From positions 7,244 through 71,243 of the forward strand of contig JAHEBM010000003.1 of NCBI GenBank assembly GCA_024642245.1: a DNA stretch of 64,000 bases, given 5' to 3'. This document shows positions 24,420-33,108 of this stretch, piece by piece. Position 1 is the stretch's first letter. The number at the start of each line of letters is the position of its first letter. Below the pieces are notes generated by a model. The model was given only the letters and a program-made list of their open reading frames with translations, was not told the origin of the DNA and ran no database searches. The translations under genes were made by a program, and so were the position numbers. This DNA comes from Haliea sp. GTDB taxonomy: Bacteria > Pseudomonadota > Gammaproteobacteria > Pseudomonadales > Halieaceae.

Positions 24420-25505
24420 CTAAAGACCCGGATCGGGTTTTGGCAGGCAGGGTCGCTGGATCGCCTGTAATGCCGTCACGTGGGCGCGGGGGGCCTGTGT
24501 CCATCGGGCCAACTCTTCATCGCGCTGCCCTCGCCAGGACTGGTAGGCCGGTGCCAGGGCACTTTCCAGTAGCTGTTCGAGTTCGCCCAGCACCGGCAGC
24601 ATTTCGTGGTAGCGCCGGTTGAGCTGGGCCGCGCGCGGCTGTATGCCCTGGATAAAGTAGATCAGGATGACGTTCGCCAGGATGTCAGCGGCAGCGGGGC
24701 GAATGGGTGGGGCGCACAGAGGCCCTTGCGCCATGCGTTGTGCCAGCAGGTCGTTGGCCTTGGCGAGGGCGTTCGCCTGCGCGGCCAGTGCCTGCCGCAG
24801 CGCGCCGCCGTCGCCACGGGCCACCTCACCGAGCAGGATTTCAAACTCGCGGTTATTTGCGCTGAAGTCGCCCGCCAGCCAGCGCCTGGCGTGACTGTTG
24901 ATGGCGGTGAGACTGCTGATCACGGCACTGCTGGTGTTGGCCGGGTAATCACTCCCACTGGCGGGCGTTTTCCAGAATGCCCGGTATTCGCTGCCGGCGA
25001 GCGTGGCGTTGTATATCGCCAGGGGGAGTTCCCTGCGCTTCAGGTTCCAGGCCTGCTCGAGGGTGTCGGCCAGCGCCGTATCGCCCCTTTCGAGCTGGAG
25101 TGCGATGCAGTCCGGGGCCAGTTGCAGGTATTCCAGGTCCAGCAGCAGCCGCTGTGAATCCCGCGCGAGGCGCCCCAGGCTGCTGTTGCGCTTGCCGATG
25201 GTTACCTGGACCGCGCAGCCATGCAGGGCGAGAAAATCCAGCATATCCAGTCCGCTGGACGCCCTTACCCGGTGCAGCTTACGGGGGGAGGGCAGCGCGC
25301 TCACCTGCTGTGGCGGGATAGGGGTGGGCGCAACCGACAGTGTGCGCGAAAGGCGCGCGAGGTATTGCGCAAGGGCCGCGTCCGGACCGCCCGCGTTGCA
25401 CCCGCCCAGTGTCGCGATCGCAATGCTTATCGCAAACCCCCACGTGCGCGCCAGGGATTTACTACAGTGTTTATCCGGAATGCGTGAGCTGTGCTCGGGG
25501 TGCAT
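24420..25505 (-). CDS. DUF3080 family lipoprotein
   Basis: Protein of about 361 residues with an N-terminal hydrophobic segment ending in the lipobox TLGGCN, so probably a lipoprotein. The remainder is helical, with leucine- and alanine-rich heptad-like stretches (LGRLARDSQRLLLDLEYLQL) and the DUF3080 pattern known from gammaproteobacteria. The function of the family is not established. The ATG at 25505 is taken; one at 25523 is possible. It diverges from the LolA-like cassette across about 115 bases, which hold no further gene. Confidence 0.75.
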   Translation of the reverse strand: MHPEHSSRIPDKHCSKSLARTWGFAISIAIATLGGCNAGGPDAALAQYLARLSRTLSVAPTPIPPQQVSALPSPRKLHRVRASSGLDMLDFLALHGCAVQVTIGKRNSSLGRLARDSQRLLLDLEYLQLAPDCIALQLERGDTALADTLEQAWNLKRRELPLAIYNATLAGSEYRAFWKTPASGSDYPANTSSAVISSLTAINSHARRWLAGDFSANNREFEILLGEVARGDGGALRQALAAQANALAKANDLLAQRMAQGPLCAPPIRPAAADILANVILIYFIQGIQPRAAQLNRRYHEMLPVLGELEQLLESALAPAYQSWRGQRDEELARWTQAPRAHVTALQAIQRPCLPKPDPGL

Positions 25506-25621
25506 TTGGTAGTTATATCGCAATATGCCCGTATTTACGCCATCATTTCATGACCTGGGTCCATGCATTGCGCCGACCTTAATGTTTACACTCAAGCCTG
25601 TTCCCCGGTGAGGCCAGTACG

Positions 25622-26368
25622 ATGTGGAAAAAGCTAGCAGTCTATTTTCTGGGTTTTTGCACGAGCGGTGCGCTTGCGCAGGAGATGACGGCCCCCGATA
25701 TTATTCGCAAGGCAATGGACCATTATCGCGGGCTGACGTCCTACTCGGAAATGACCATGACCATCCATCGCCCGGACTGGGAGCGGTCAATGACCATGGA
25801 GGCCTGGACCGAGGGCGAAAAGCACACCCTGGTGCGGGTGAAGGAGCCCAAAAAAGACGCCGGCAACGGTACCTTGTCGGTGGATGGCAATATGTGGACC
25901 TATACGCCCAAGATCAATCGCGTGATCAAGATTCCCTCATCCATGATGAGCCAGAGCTGGATGGGCAGCGACTTTTCCAATAAGGACGTCAGCAAAGATA
26001 CCAATATCATCGACCAGTACGACCACAGGCTGTTGCGACAATTTGAGCAGGACGGTCGACAGGTCTATGTGATCGAGTCCATCCCGCACGAGGAGGCAGC
26101 GGTAGTGTGGGGCAGGGAAGTCCTGAGCATACGTGATGACTGGGTGCTGCTGGAGCAGCAGTTCTGGGATCAGGATGGCGCGCTGGTAAAATCCCTGAAG
26201 GCCCTGGAAATCGCTCCCATGGGCGGCCGCAATGTTGCCGTCGTGATGCGTATGTCCAGCCAGGACAAGCCGCAAGAGTGGACCGAATTGCATACCCTGG
26301 CGGTGGCCTTCGACGTGGAGCTGCCCGCCAACCAGTTCACCCTGTCCAATTTGAGAAATCCCAGGTAA
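25622..26368 (+). CDS. LolA-like outer-membrane lipoprotein-sorting protein
   Basis: Periplasmic protein of 248 residues with a signal peptide cleaved after GALAQ. The mature part has the unclosed beta-barrel pattern of the LolA-like family: alternating strands such as YSEMTMTIHRPDWERSMTMEAWTEGEKHTLVRV, with a WTYTPKINRVIKIPSSMMSQSWMGSDFS region (given here in part) characteristic of that group. It differs from the housekeeping LolA. It is the first of five genes, its stop overlapping the first permease (TAATG), and probably carries a lipid or lipoprotein received from the ABC transporter across the periplasm. Confidence 0.85.
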   Translation: MWKKLAVYFLGFCTSGALAQEMTAPDIIRKAMDHYRGLTSYSEMTMTIHRPDWERSMTMEAWTEGEKHTLVRVKEPKKDAGNGTLSVDGNMWTYTPKINRVIKIPSSMMSQSWMGSDFSNKDVSKDTNIIDQYDHRLLRQFEQDGRQVYVIESIPHEEAAVVWGREVLSIRDDWVLLEQQFWDQDGALVKSLKALEIAPMGGRNVAVVMRMSSQDKPQEWTELHTLAVAFDVELPANQFTLSNLRNPR

Positions 26369-27597
26369 TGGGCGTTTCCTGGCTTCTCGCCTGGCGCAAC
26401 CTCTGGCGCCACCGGCGCCGGACCTGGCTCACTGTCGGGGCGATGGTGTTCTGCAATATCCTGCTGATTTTCCTGGTATCCCTGCAGTTGGGGTCCTACC
26501 AGATGATGATCGATGGCAGCCTCGCAGCCTTCACCGGACATATACAGATTCAGCAACGGGACTACCTGGACGAGCAACATATGTACCAGAGTGTGCCCGG
26601 GGCGGTGGAGCTGGCGGCGCGAGTGCGTACCGCGCTGGGAGTGGAATCGGTAGCTGCAAGGGCCGAGGCGTTCGCGCTGGCCTCCAGCGCTGAGCGCTCC
26701 TTCGGTGTCCTGCTCACTGGCGTGCAGCCCGCCTACGAGCCGCTGGTGTCGACGTTTCCCGGCAAATTGCGCGAGGGTCGCTACCTGCGCGACGGCAATG
26801 CCCAGGAAATTGTCATCGGGGCGGTGCTCGCGCAGAATCTCAAGGTGGGCCCCGGAGACGAGCTGACCTTCCTGGGCAGCGGCCGCGACGGCTCCTTTGC
26901 GGCAGGCGTGGCAACAGTAGTGGGAATTCTCGACACCGGGTTGCCGGATGTGGACCGTTCCATGGCGCAGCTGCCCCTGGGGTGGTTTCGGCAGGTATTC
27001 GCCATGGGGGATGAGGGCCACAGTGTGGTGATCAGGGTGCCGGCCCTGGATGAGGTCGGGGGGGCATTGAGTGAGCTGCGTGCCATGCTGCTTGCACGCA
27101 AAGAGCTGGCGGTGCTCGACTGGGATACCCTGATGCCGGGCCTGCGCCAGGCGATTACCTCGGACATGGCGGGTGCCTGGTTCCAGTACGGTGTACTGGT
27201 GATACTGGTGGCTTTCAGCGTGCTTAATACCCAGTTGATGTCCGTGCTGGAGCGCACCCGGGAATTCGGGGTAATGATGGCCCTGGGCATGAGCCCACTG
27301 CGGCTGGCCCAGCTGGTGGGAATGGAAACCCTGCTGCTGGCGGTACTGGGTTTAGCGCTCGGCTTGCTCGGGGGAAGCCTGCTTACCTGGTACCTGTCTT
27401 ACGCGGGTTTTACCTATCCCGGGGTGGAGGAGATGATGCAGCGATTCATGCTGGGCGGGCGCCTGTATCCGCAAATCAGCGCGACATCCCTGCTCAGCGG
27501 ACCCCTGGCGGTATTTGCCGGTGCATTGCTGGCGGCGCTGTACCCCGCGCTGCGCCTGTTTCGGCTCGAGCCCGTTGCGGCCATGCGGACGGCCTGA
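26368..27597 (+). CDS. ABC transporter permease, FtsX/MacB (LolC/E-like) type, first copy
   Basis: Membrane protein of 409 residues with the LolC/E-MacB layout: one N-terminal transmembrane helix after SWLLAWRNLWRHRRRTW, a periplasmic core of about 200 residues, then three C-terminal helices of the FtsX domain (VILVAFSVLNTQLMSVLERTREFG and later segments). The ATG at 26368 overlaps the preceding stop. It pairs with the next permease and the ATPase to form a type VII (mechanotransmission) ABC transporter, which extracts or powers handling of substrates at the periplasmic face rather than transporting through the membrane. Confidence 0.9.
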   Translation: MGVSWLLAWRNLWRHRRRTWLTVGAMVFCNILLIFLVSLQLGSYQMMIDGSLAAFTGHIQIQQRDYLDEQHMYQSVPGAVELAARVRTALGVESVAARAEAFALASSAERSFGVLLTGVQPAYEPLVSTFPGKLREGRYLRDGNAQEIVIGAVLAQNLKVGPGDELTFLGSGRDGSFAAGVATVVGILDTGLPDVDRSMAQLPLGWFRQVFAMGDEGHSVVIRVPALDEVGGALSELRAMLLARKELAVLDWDTLMPGLRQAITSDMAGAWFQYGVLVILVAFSVLNTQLMSVLERTREFGVMMALGMSPLRLAQLVGMETLLLAVLGLALGLLGGSLLTWYLSYAGFTYPGVEEMMQRFMLGGRLYPQISATSLLSGPLAVFAGALLAALYPALRLFRLEPVAAMRTA

Positions 27598-28829
27598 TGG
27601 CATTTCCTGTCGCGGCGATCAGCACCCTGGCCTGGCGCAATCTCTGGCGTAATCACCGTCGCACATTGATCATGCTGCTGGCTATTACCGTGGGTGTCTG
27701 GGCGATGATTTTCATGGCCTCGCTGATGCGCGGCATGACCGACCAGATGGTTCGCAACGGCCTGCAGACCTTGCCGGGGGAGGTGCAGATCCATCAGCGC
27801 GACTACCTGCGCGATCCCAGCGTGGTGAACAGTATGGATGCGCCCGGCGGCGCTCTCCTCGCGCGGCTGCAGGAGGCCCCCGTGGCGGCCTGGGCCGGCC
27901 GGGTGCGTGTGCCTGCGGTGATCGCCAGTGAGCGGGGCAACCGCGGCGTGACCCTGCTGGGTATAGACCCTGTGGCAGAGGCGGCACTGGGCTCCCTGCC
28001 TGACGAGCTGGTGGCGGGGCGCGCGCTGGATGGTCCCGGGGACCGGGGACTGGTGATCGGTGCAAACCTTGCCCGCAGGCTCGAAACGGCAGTGGGCAAG
28101 CGGGTGGTGATCATGTCACAGGACACGCAAAACAACGTGGCTGAGCGCGGCGCCCGGGTGGTGGGAATCTACCGCGCCCGCCTGCAGGGAAGCGAGGACC
28201 GCTATGTCTACGCCGGTCGGGCGGCCGTCCAGGACCTGCTCGGGATCGGCGAACGAATTTCGGAAATAGCCGTGACCGGGCATGACTACCGCAATGTGGC
28301 GCCATGGGTGCCGCGGATAGCCGCCGCTGCCGGCACCGGGCTCGAGGTGTTGCCCTGGACAGAGCTGGATACTTTCCTGGGCAGTATGCTCGTGGTGCAG
28401 GACGGCTTTGCCCTGGTATTCATGGTGGTGGTCTTTCTTGCCCTGTCCTTCGGCCTGGTGAACACGCTGGTCATGGCGGTATTCGAGCGGGTGCGCGAGA
28501 TCGGGCTGATGCAGGCGCTGGGTATGCGCCCCGGCATGATCCTCGGGCAGATCATGCTGGAGAGCCTCTACCTGTTGTTGCTGGGCCTGGCACTGGGCAA
28601 CCTGCTGGCGCTGGTCACCGTAAAGCCGCTGGAATCCGGTATCGATATCTCCAGTGTGGCGCAGGGGATGGAGATGGTAGGCATGGGCACCACGCTCTAC
28701 CCGGTGCTGCATACTGCCGACATGCTGATGTCGACCACCGTTGTCATTGTGCTGGGGCTCCTGGCCAGTCTCGCACCCGCCTGGCGCGCCTCCCGGCTTG
28801 ACCCGGTGGCAGCGCTGAACAAGACCTGA
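27597..28829 (+). CDS. ABC transporter permease, FtsX/MacB (LolC/E-like) type, second copy
   Basis: Second permease, 410 residues, with the same four-helix layout and N-terminal ISTLAWRNLWRNHRRTL motif, so the two are paralogues and likely form a heterodimer like LolC/LolE. The FtsX domain (FGLVNTLVMAVFERVREIGLMQALGMRPG in segments) is well preserved. The start overlaps the upstream stop (TGATG). The periplasmic part differs clearly from that of the first permease, as expected if only one of them docks the LolA-like carrier. Confidence 0.9.
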   Translation: MAFPVAAISTLAWRNLWRNHRRTLIMLLAITVGVWAMIFMASLMRGMTDQMVRNGLQTLPGEVQIHQRDYLRDPSVVNSMDAPGGALLARLQEAPVAAWAGRVRVPAVIASERGNRGVTLLGIDPVAEAALGSLPDELVAGRALDGPGDRGLVIGANLARRLETAVGKRVVIMSQDTQNNVAERGARVVGIYRARLQGSEDRYVYAGRAAVQDLLGIGERISEIAVTGHDYRNVAPWVPRIAAAAGTGLEVLPWTELDTFLGSMLVVQDGFALVFMVVVFLALSFGLVNTLVMAVFERVREIGLMQALGMRPGMILGQIMLESLYLLLLGLALGNLLALVTVKPLESGIDISSVAQGMEMVGMGTTLYPVLHTADMLMSTTVVIVLGLLASLAPAWRASRLDPVAALNKT

Positions 28830-28843
28830 CAGGGGGTAATCCA

Positions 28844-29548
28844 ATGACCGATATTTCGTGCCGGAATCTGTGCAAGACGTTTCACCAGGGCGATGCGACG
28901 ATTCGCGCCCTCGATGACGTGAGCCTGGATATCGAGGAGGGTTCCTTCGTCTGCCTGTCCGGGCCCTCCGGTTCCGGCAAGACCACCCTGCTGAACGCCC
29001 TGGGCGGACTGGACACCCCCGACAGTGGCGAGATCACCGTTGGCGGCCAGCGCCTGGACCTGCTGTCAAAAAGTGAACTGGCCCAGCTGCGCCTGAACAG
29101 GATCGGCTTCGTATTCCAGGCTTATAACCTGGTGCCGGTGCTGTCGGCCCGTGAAAACGTGGAGTTCATCATGCAGGTGCAGGGAGTGCGTGCGCGGGAG
29201 CGGCGCTCCCTTGCGGCGGCGGTGTTGGCTGAGGTGGGCCTGGAGGACATGGAGGAACGACGCCCGGCCCAGCTGTCCGGAGGCCAGCAGCAGCGCGTGG
29301 CCGTGGCGAGGGCCATTGCCAGCAAGCCGGCGCTGGTGCTGGCCGATGAGCCCACTGCCAACCTCGATTCGCGCAGTGCGGCGCAGTTGATGGACCTGTT
29401 TGTCACGCTCAACACTGAGCGTGGGGTGACTTTCGTGATTTCCACCCACGACCCCCGTGTAATGGGTTACGCCGGGCGCTTGATCAGTATGCGAGACGGC
29501 CGGATCGTCGCCGACGAGCGACAGCAGCCCCACGCCATGGCAGTGTAG
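28844..29548 (+). CDS. ABC transporter ATP-binding protein, LolD/MacB type
   Basis: ATPase subunit of 234 residues with all canonical motifs: Walker A GPSGSGKTT, Q-loop VFQAYNLVPVLSARENVEF, signature LSGGQQQR, Walker B ALVLADEPTANLDS, and the H-loop ISTHDPR. The RxGFVFQ...NLVPVLSA pattern is that of the LolD/MacB/FtsE subfamily. It would power the two FtsX-type permeases. It is 15 bases downstream of the second permease gene and directly abuts the outer-membrane protein gene. Confidence 0.93.
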   Translation: MTDISCRNLCKTFHQGDATIRALDDVSLDIEEGSFVCLSGPSGSGKTTLLNALGGLDTPDSGEITVGGQRLDLLSKSELAQLRLNRIGFVFQAYNLVPVLSARENVEFIMQVQGVRARERRSLAAAVLAEVGLEDMEERRPAQLSGGQQQRVAVARAIASKPALVLADEPTANLDSRSAAQLMDLFVTLNTERGVTFVISTHDPRVMGYAGRLISMRDGRIVADERQQPHAMAV

Positions 29549-30802
29549 ATGGCCACAACCCGGCGTGTGCTACCGGCGCTGCTGCTGATATCGGGTGCGG
29601 CCGGGGCCGCGGTTCCGGGCTTCGATGGCGGCCACATCAAGCTGCGCTGGCAGGGTAGCACCTACCCGGATGACAGCGCTTACCAGGGTGTTTTCGGCGA
29701 GAGGGCAAACGATGAATATGCCGACCTGCGCCTGAAATTTTCCGGCGTCCGCGAGCGCTTCAGTGTCCAGGCCGATTACCAACTGCTTGGCCAGTGGGGA
29801 GACAGCCTTGATCTGTCGCCCGACTCTTCCCAGCTGCTCCTGCTCCCGGGCACCTTACCCAACGACGAGCGACGCTGGTGGGACCTGACCGATACGCTCA
29901 GTGGGGGTGGCACACAAGCGGGGGTGCAGCGGCTGGACCGCCTCAACCTGGGCTATACCGGCGACAAGGCTGTGCTGCGGCTCGGCCGGCAGGCGGTGAG
30001 CTGGGGTAACGGCCTGATCTACAACCCGGTGGATTTCTTCAATCCCTTCAGCCCGGCAGCGGTGGATACCGAGTACAAGCTGGGTGAGGATATGGTCTAC
30101 GGCCAGTACCTGCTGGATGACGGCAGTGATTGGCAGGCTGTATTTGTACAGCGTCGGGACGAAGAGGGTCGTGCCACCCCCGAGCAGAGTTCCACGGCAT
30201 TGAAATTCCATGGCTTCGGTACCCGGGCGGAGTACGACCTGCTGTTGGCGGAGAACCTCAATGAATTCATCGCTGGCGTGGGAGGGGTCACCAACCTGGG
30301 AGGGGCTGTGCTGCGCGGCGATATCACCCTCACCGACGCCCGCGACGGTTGGGTCACCAGCGCGGTGGCCAACTGGTCCTGGTCCTGGGTTTGGGCAGGG
30401 CATAACGCCAGCGCGGTCATCGAGTATTTCTACAACGGCTTCGGTCTGGATGACGATGACTATAACCCGGGAAAAATCCTGGGGGACAGGGACCTCGCCC
30501 TGCGCCTGGAGCGGGGCGAGTTGTACACGATAGGCCGCCACAATATGGCCGTATCCCTGCTGGTGGAAGCGACGCCCCTGCTGAATGTCACCTCGAACCT
30601 GTTTGCCAGCCTCGAGGATGGCTCGGCCCTGGCGCAGGTGATCATGCGATGGGACCTGGCGCAGGACTGGCAGTTGCTGGGCGCGGTGACCGCGCCGCTG
30701 GGCTCGAAGGGAACCCAGTACGGCGGCATAGAGACCGGCCTGGATGACCTTACTCTCGCGGTGGGACCTTCCCTGCTGGTGCAGCTGGCCTGGTATTTCT
30801 GA
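29549..30802 (+). CDS. Putative outer-membrane beta-barrel protein
   Basis: Protein of 417 residues with a signal peptide ending near GAAGAAV. The rest alternates polar and aromatic residues in strands (ADLRLKFSGVRERFSVQADYQLLG, LRLGRQAVSWGNGLIYNPVDFF) and ends in a C-terminal Phe (LAWYF), a classic outer-membrane insertion signal. It resembles porin-like proteins found beside LolA-like and FtsX cassettes, but no specific family is asserted. The gene starts immediately after the ATPase stop. It is probably the outer-membrane end of the transport route encoded by this operon. Confidence 0.78.
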   Translation: MATTRRVLPALLLISGAAGAAVPGFDGGHIKLRWQGSTYPDDSAYQGVFGERANDEYADLRLKFSGVRERFSVQADYQLLGQWGDSLDLSPDSSQLLLLPGTLPNDERRWWDLTDTLSGGGTQAGVQRLDRLNLGYTGDKAVLRLGRQAVSWGNGLIYNPVDFFNPFSPAAVDTEYKLGEDMVYGQYLLDDGSDWQAVFVQRRDEEGRATPEQSSTALKFHGFGTRAEYDLLLAENLNEFIAGVGGVTNLGGAVLRGDITLTDARDGWVTSAVANWSWSWVWAGHNASAVIEYFYNGFGLDDDDYNPGKILGDRDLALRLERGELYTIGRHNMAVSLLVEATPLLNVTSNLFASLEDGSALAQVIMRWDLAQDWQLLGAVTAPLGSKGTQYGGIETGLDDLTLAVGPSLLVQLAWYF

Positions 30803-30803
30803 A

Positions 30804-31427
30804 TTACAGTCCCAGCTCGGCCCGGGCGCGCTCGTACCAGTTCTTCAGGTGCAGGCACTCCTCCGGGATCGATTGCTTTACCCAGGCCATGAAGTCGACG
30901 GAAACCAGCAGGTCAATATCGGCAAAGGTAAAGCTATCGCCGGCGAGCCAGGCACGACTCGCCAGTTCCGTGTCCAGCTTTGGCAGGATGTGAGCCAGCT
31001 GCAGTTTGCCGCGTTCGACCAGCTCGGCAATCTGGGGCACGTCCAGGGGGCCCGGCAGGGCGCGGTTTTCGAAGGCTTTCGAGCGGTTGCGCAGCATGCC
31101 GGCTATGGCCATGGTCATGCCCGCGAACACGCGATGGTCCCAGCTGATAACCTGGGCTTTCTCCAGCGGCGTGGTGCCCAGCAGGGGCTTGCCGGGGTGC
31201 AGTGCCTCGAGGTAGGCGCAGATCCCGATCACCTCGGTCAGCACCGTGCCATCATCCAGCTGCAGCGCCGGCACCGAGCACTCCGGGTTGATCGCCCGGT
31301 ACGCCTCCCCGAGCTGTTCAGCGCTGCCCAGGTCGATTTGCCGGGTTTCGATCGCGATGCCCTTGTATTGCATGAACAGGGCCAGGCGGCGGGGATTGGG
31401 AGCGGGGTCGTAGGTATATAATTTCAT
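30804..31427 (-). CDS. Glutathione S-transferase family protein
   Basis: GST of 207 residues, normal length. The thioredoxin-fold N-terminal domain starts MKLYTYDPAPNPRRLALFMQYKGI, with a Pro/Asn-rich active loop, and PECSVPALQLDDGTVLTEVIGICAYLE supplies the cis-Pro, glutathione contacts and helix 3. The alpha-helical C-terminal domain contains SFTFADIDLLVSVDF, the N-capping-box region. It lies convergent to the outer-membrane protein gene with one base between. Substrate unknown. Confidence 0.9.
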   Translation of the reverse strand: MKLYTYDPAPNPRRLALFMQYKGIAIETRQIDLGSAEQLGEAYRAINPECSVPALQLDDGTVLTEVIGICAYLEALHPGKPLLGTTPLEKAQVISWDHRVFAGMTMAIAGMLRNRSKAFENRALPGPLDVPQIAELVERGKLQLAHILPKLDTELASRAWLAGDSFTFADIDLLVSVDFMAWVKQSIPEECLHLKNWYERARAELGL

Positions 31428-31581
31428 GTGCGCGGTACCTGTGGTGGTGGCGTGTGGTTTTCAGTTTCGGGCACCGATGGTAGGGGGAATCGGGACCGGA
31501 TGCCAGAGCCGGGTCGGGGGCCGTTGCCGGATATCTCCTGCGGCCGGTCGCAGCCGAGTTTCCGCAGCGCGGATTACTGGC

Positions 31582-31607
31582 TATAATGCGCGCCTATCCA
31601 GGAGAGG
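31582..31607 (+). promoter_or_regulatory. Candidate -10 element and ribosome-binding site for cytochrome c5 gene
   Basis: A perfect TATAAT occurs at 31582-31587, and AGGAGAGG at about 31600-31607 precedes the GTG start at 31616. The region 17 bases upstream of TATAAT (TTTCCG) is a poor -35. If TATAAT is the -10 the 5' leader would be only about 20 bases. Confidence 0.5.
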
Positions 31608-31615
31608 ACTGTATT

Positions 31616-32041
31616 GTGATAAAGCGAATTGTGTTCAGTGTTTTGGCCGTTGGCCTGGCTTTCAGCGCCCTTGCGGTGGAGGTGAGCGATACCCAGCGCG
31701 CGGAGATAGAGCAGCGTATCAAGCCGGTGGGTGAGCACTGTATGCTGGGCGACAGCAGCTGCGGTGGTGCCGCGGCCTCTGCCAGCGCCGGACCTCGCTC
31801 CGGTGAAGAGGTTTACAATTCGGCCTGTATGGCCTGCCATGCTACCGGCGCTGCCGGCGCGCCCAAGTTCGGTGATACGGAAGCCTGGGCCCCGCGTATT
31901 GCCAAGGGCGCGGATGCCCTGCACGACAGCGGCCTGCACGGCGTTCCTGGCACCGGCATGATGGCCAAGGGCGGCTGCATGAACTGCTCCGACGAGGAGG
32001 TCATGGCGGCGGTCGATTACATGGCTGCCGGCAGCCAGTAA
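31616..32041 (+). CDS. Cytochrome c5 family protein
   Basis: Small c-type cytochrome of 141 residues. A signal peptide (IVFSVLAVGLAFSALAVE) leads to a Gly/Ala/Ser-rich linker and then one heme c domain with CMACH. The C-terminal GTGMMAKGGCMNCSDEE holds the distal Met and the extra Cys pair typical of cytochrome c5. It probably acts as a periplasmic electron carrier, and could accept electrons from the quinohemoproteins or feed a terminal oxidase. GTG start with strong Shine-Dalgarno sequence; the upstream ATG at 31586 overlaps the -10 element and is rejected. Confidence 0.88.
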   Translation: MIKRIVFSVLAVGLAFSALAVEVSDTQRAEIEQRIKPVGEHCMLGDSSCGGAAASASAGPRSGEEVYNSACMACHATGAAGAPKFGDTEAWAPRIAKGADALHDSGLHGVPGTGMMAKGGCMNCSDEEVMAAVDYMAAGSQ

Positions 32042-32146
32042 GCTCCTGAATGCCTGGTGCGCCCTGACAAGGGGCGTCCGGGCTTGTTTCAAATCCGTTA
32101 TTTCTTCCCTCTGGCATCCGTCAGCTCCGCGGATGCCCGCTGCCGT

Positions 32147-33094
32147 TTACCAGGGTAATGTGTCGATGTCGACATTGCCGCCGCTGAAAACGATGCTGAC
32201 CCGCTTGCCGGCAAAGCGCTGCCGGTGGCTTAAAACCACGGCCAGCCCGACGGCCGCAGAGGGTTCCACGACCAGTTTCATGCGTGTCCAGACCAGGCGC
32301 ATAGCCCTGATAATGGTGGCGTCATCGGCACTGAGAATATCGTCCACCTTGTCCCGGATCAGGTAGAAATTGAGCTGGCCCAGTGCGGTGCGCAATCCAT
32401 CGGCCACGGTGTCGGGAGCGGGCTGCGGCTGCCACTGGCCGCTGTGAAAACTGCGCAGGGCATCGTCCGCCCCTGCCGGCTCGGCACCGATGACAAGGGT
32501 ATCGGGCAGCAGCGCCTTGCTGGCCACGGCGCAGCCCGCCAGCAGGCCGCCCCCGCCGACGGGGGCGAGCAGGACGTCCGGTGCCAGCGCCATTTGTTCG
32601 GCAATCTCCAGTGCTGTTGTGCCCTGGCCGGCGATGACGTCCGGGTGATCATAGGGGGGAATAAAGCTGGCCCCGGTGCGTTTGCAAAGCGCTTCCAGTG
32701 TACTTTCCCGCGCCGCCTGGGTGGCTTCACAGAAGGTAATTTCGCCGCTGTAGGCGCGCACTGCAGCCACTTTGCTGGCGGGGGCGTTTTCGGGCATGAC
32801 AATATAGGCGGGGACGCGGAAGTGGCTGGCCGCCAGCGCGAGGGCGGCCGCGTGGTTGCCTGAAGAGTGTGTGGCAACACCTTTTGCGAGCTGCTCCGGT
32901 GACAGTTTCAGCACCGCGTTGTGTGCCCCCCGGGCCTTGAAAGCGCCGACTTTCTGCAGGTTTTCGCACTTGAAAAATATCTCGCAGCCTGCCTCCGTAT
33001 TGATCAGCTGGCTGGACATTATCGGCGTGCGATGCACGTAGGGCGCAATTCGCATCGCCGCGGCGCGGATGTCATCAATGGTCACAGGCGTCAT
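32147..33094 (-). CDS. Pyridoxal-phosphate threonine/serine dehydratase family protein
   Basis: Fold-type II PLP enzyme of 315 residues, without the C-terminal ACT regulatory domain of biosynthetic threonine deaminase. The PLP lysine is in GAFKARGAHN, the phosphate loop is PVGGGGLLAGC, and SSGNHAAA is the substrate loop. Short members include catabolic threonine dehydratase, serine racemase and 3-hydroxyaspartate dehydratase; these cannot be separated here. The ATG at 33094 is used, since upstream codons run into the TetR gene. It follows the TetR gene by 14 bases on the same strand, so both are probably one transcript. Confidence 0.87.
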   Translation of the reverse strand: MTPVTIDDIRAAAMRIAPYVHRTPIMSSQLINTEAGCEIFFKCENLQKVGAFKARGAHNAVLKLSPEQLAKGVATHSSGNHAAALALAASHFRVPAYIVMPENAPASKVAAVRAYSGEITFCEATQAARESTLEALCKRTGASFIPPYDHPDVIAGQGTTALEIAEQMALAPDVLLAPVGGGGLLAGCAVASKALLPDTLVIGAEPAGADDALRSFHSGQWQPQPAPDTVADGLRTALGQLNFYLIRDKVDDILSADDATIIRAMRLVWTRMKLVVEPSAAVGLAVVLSHRQRFAGKRVSIVFSGGNVDIDTLPW

Positions 33095-33108
33095 GGGATT
33101 CAGCTTAC

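Noticed and set aside
32042..32146. Possible terminator (CGCCC...GGGCG) after the cytochrome c5 gene
   Set aside because: Only a five-base stem and no T-tract; not strong enough to annotate.
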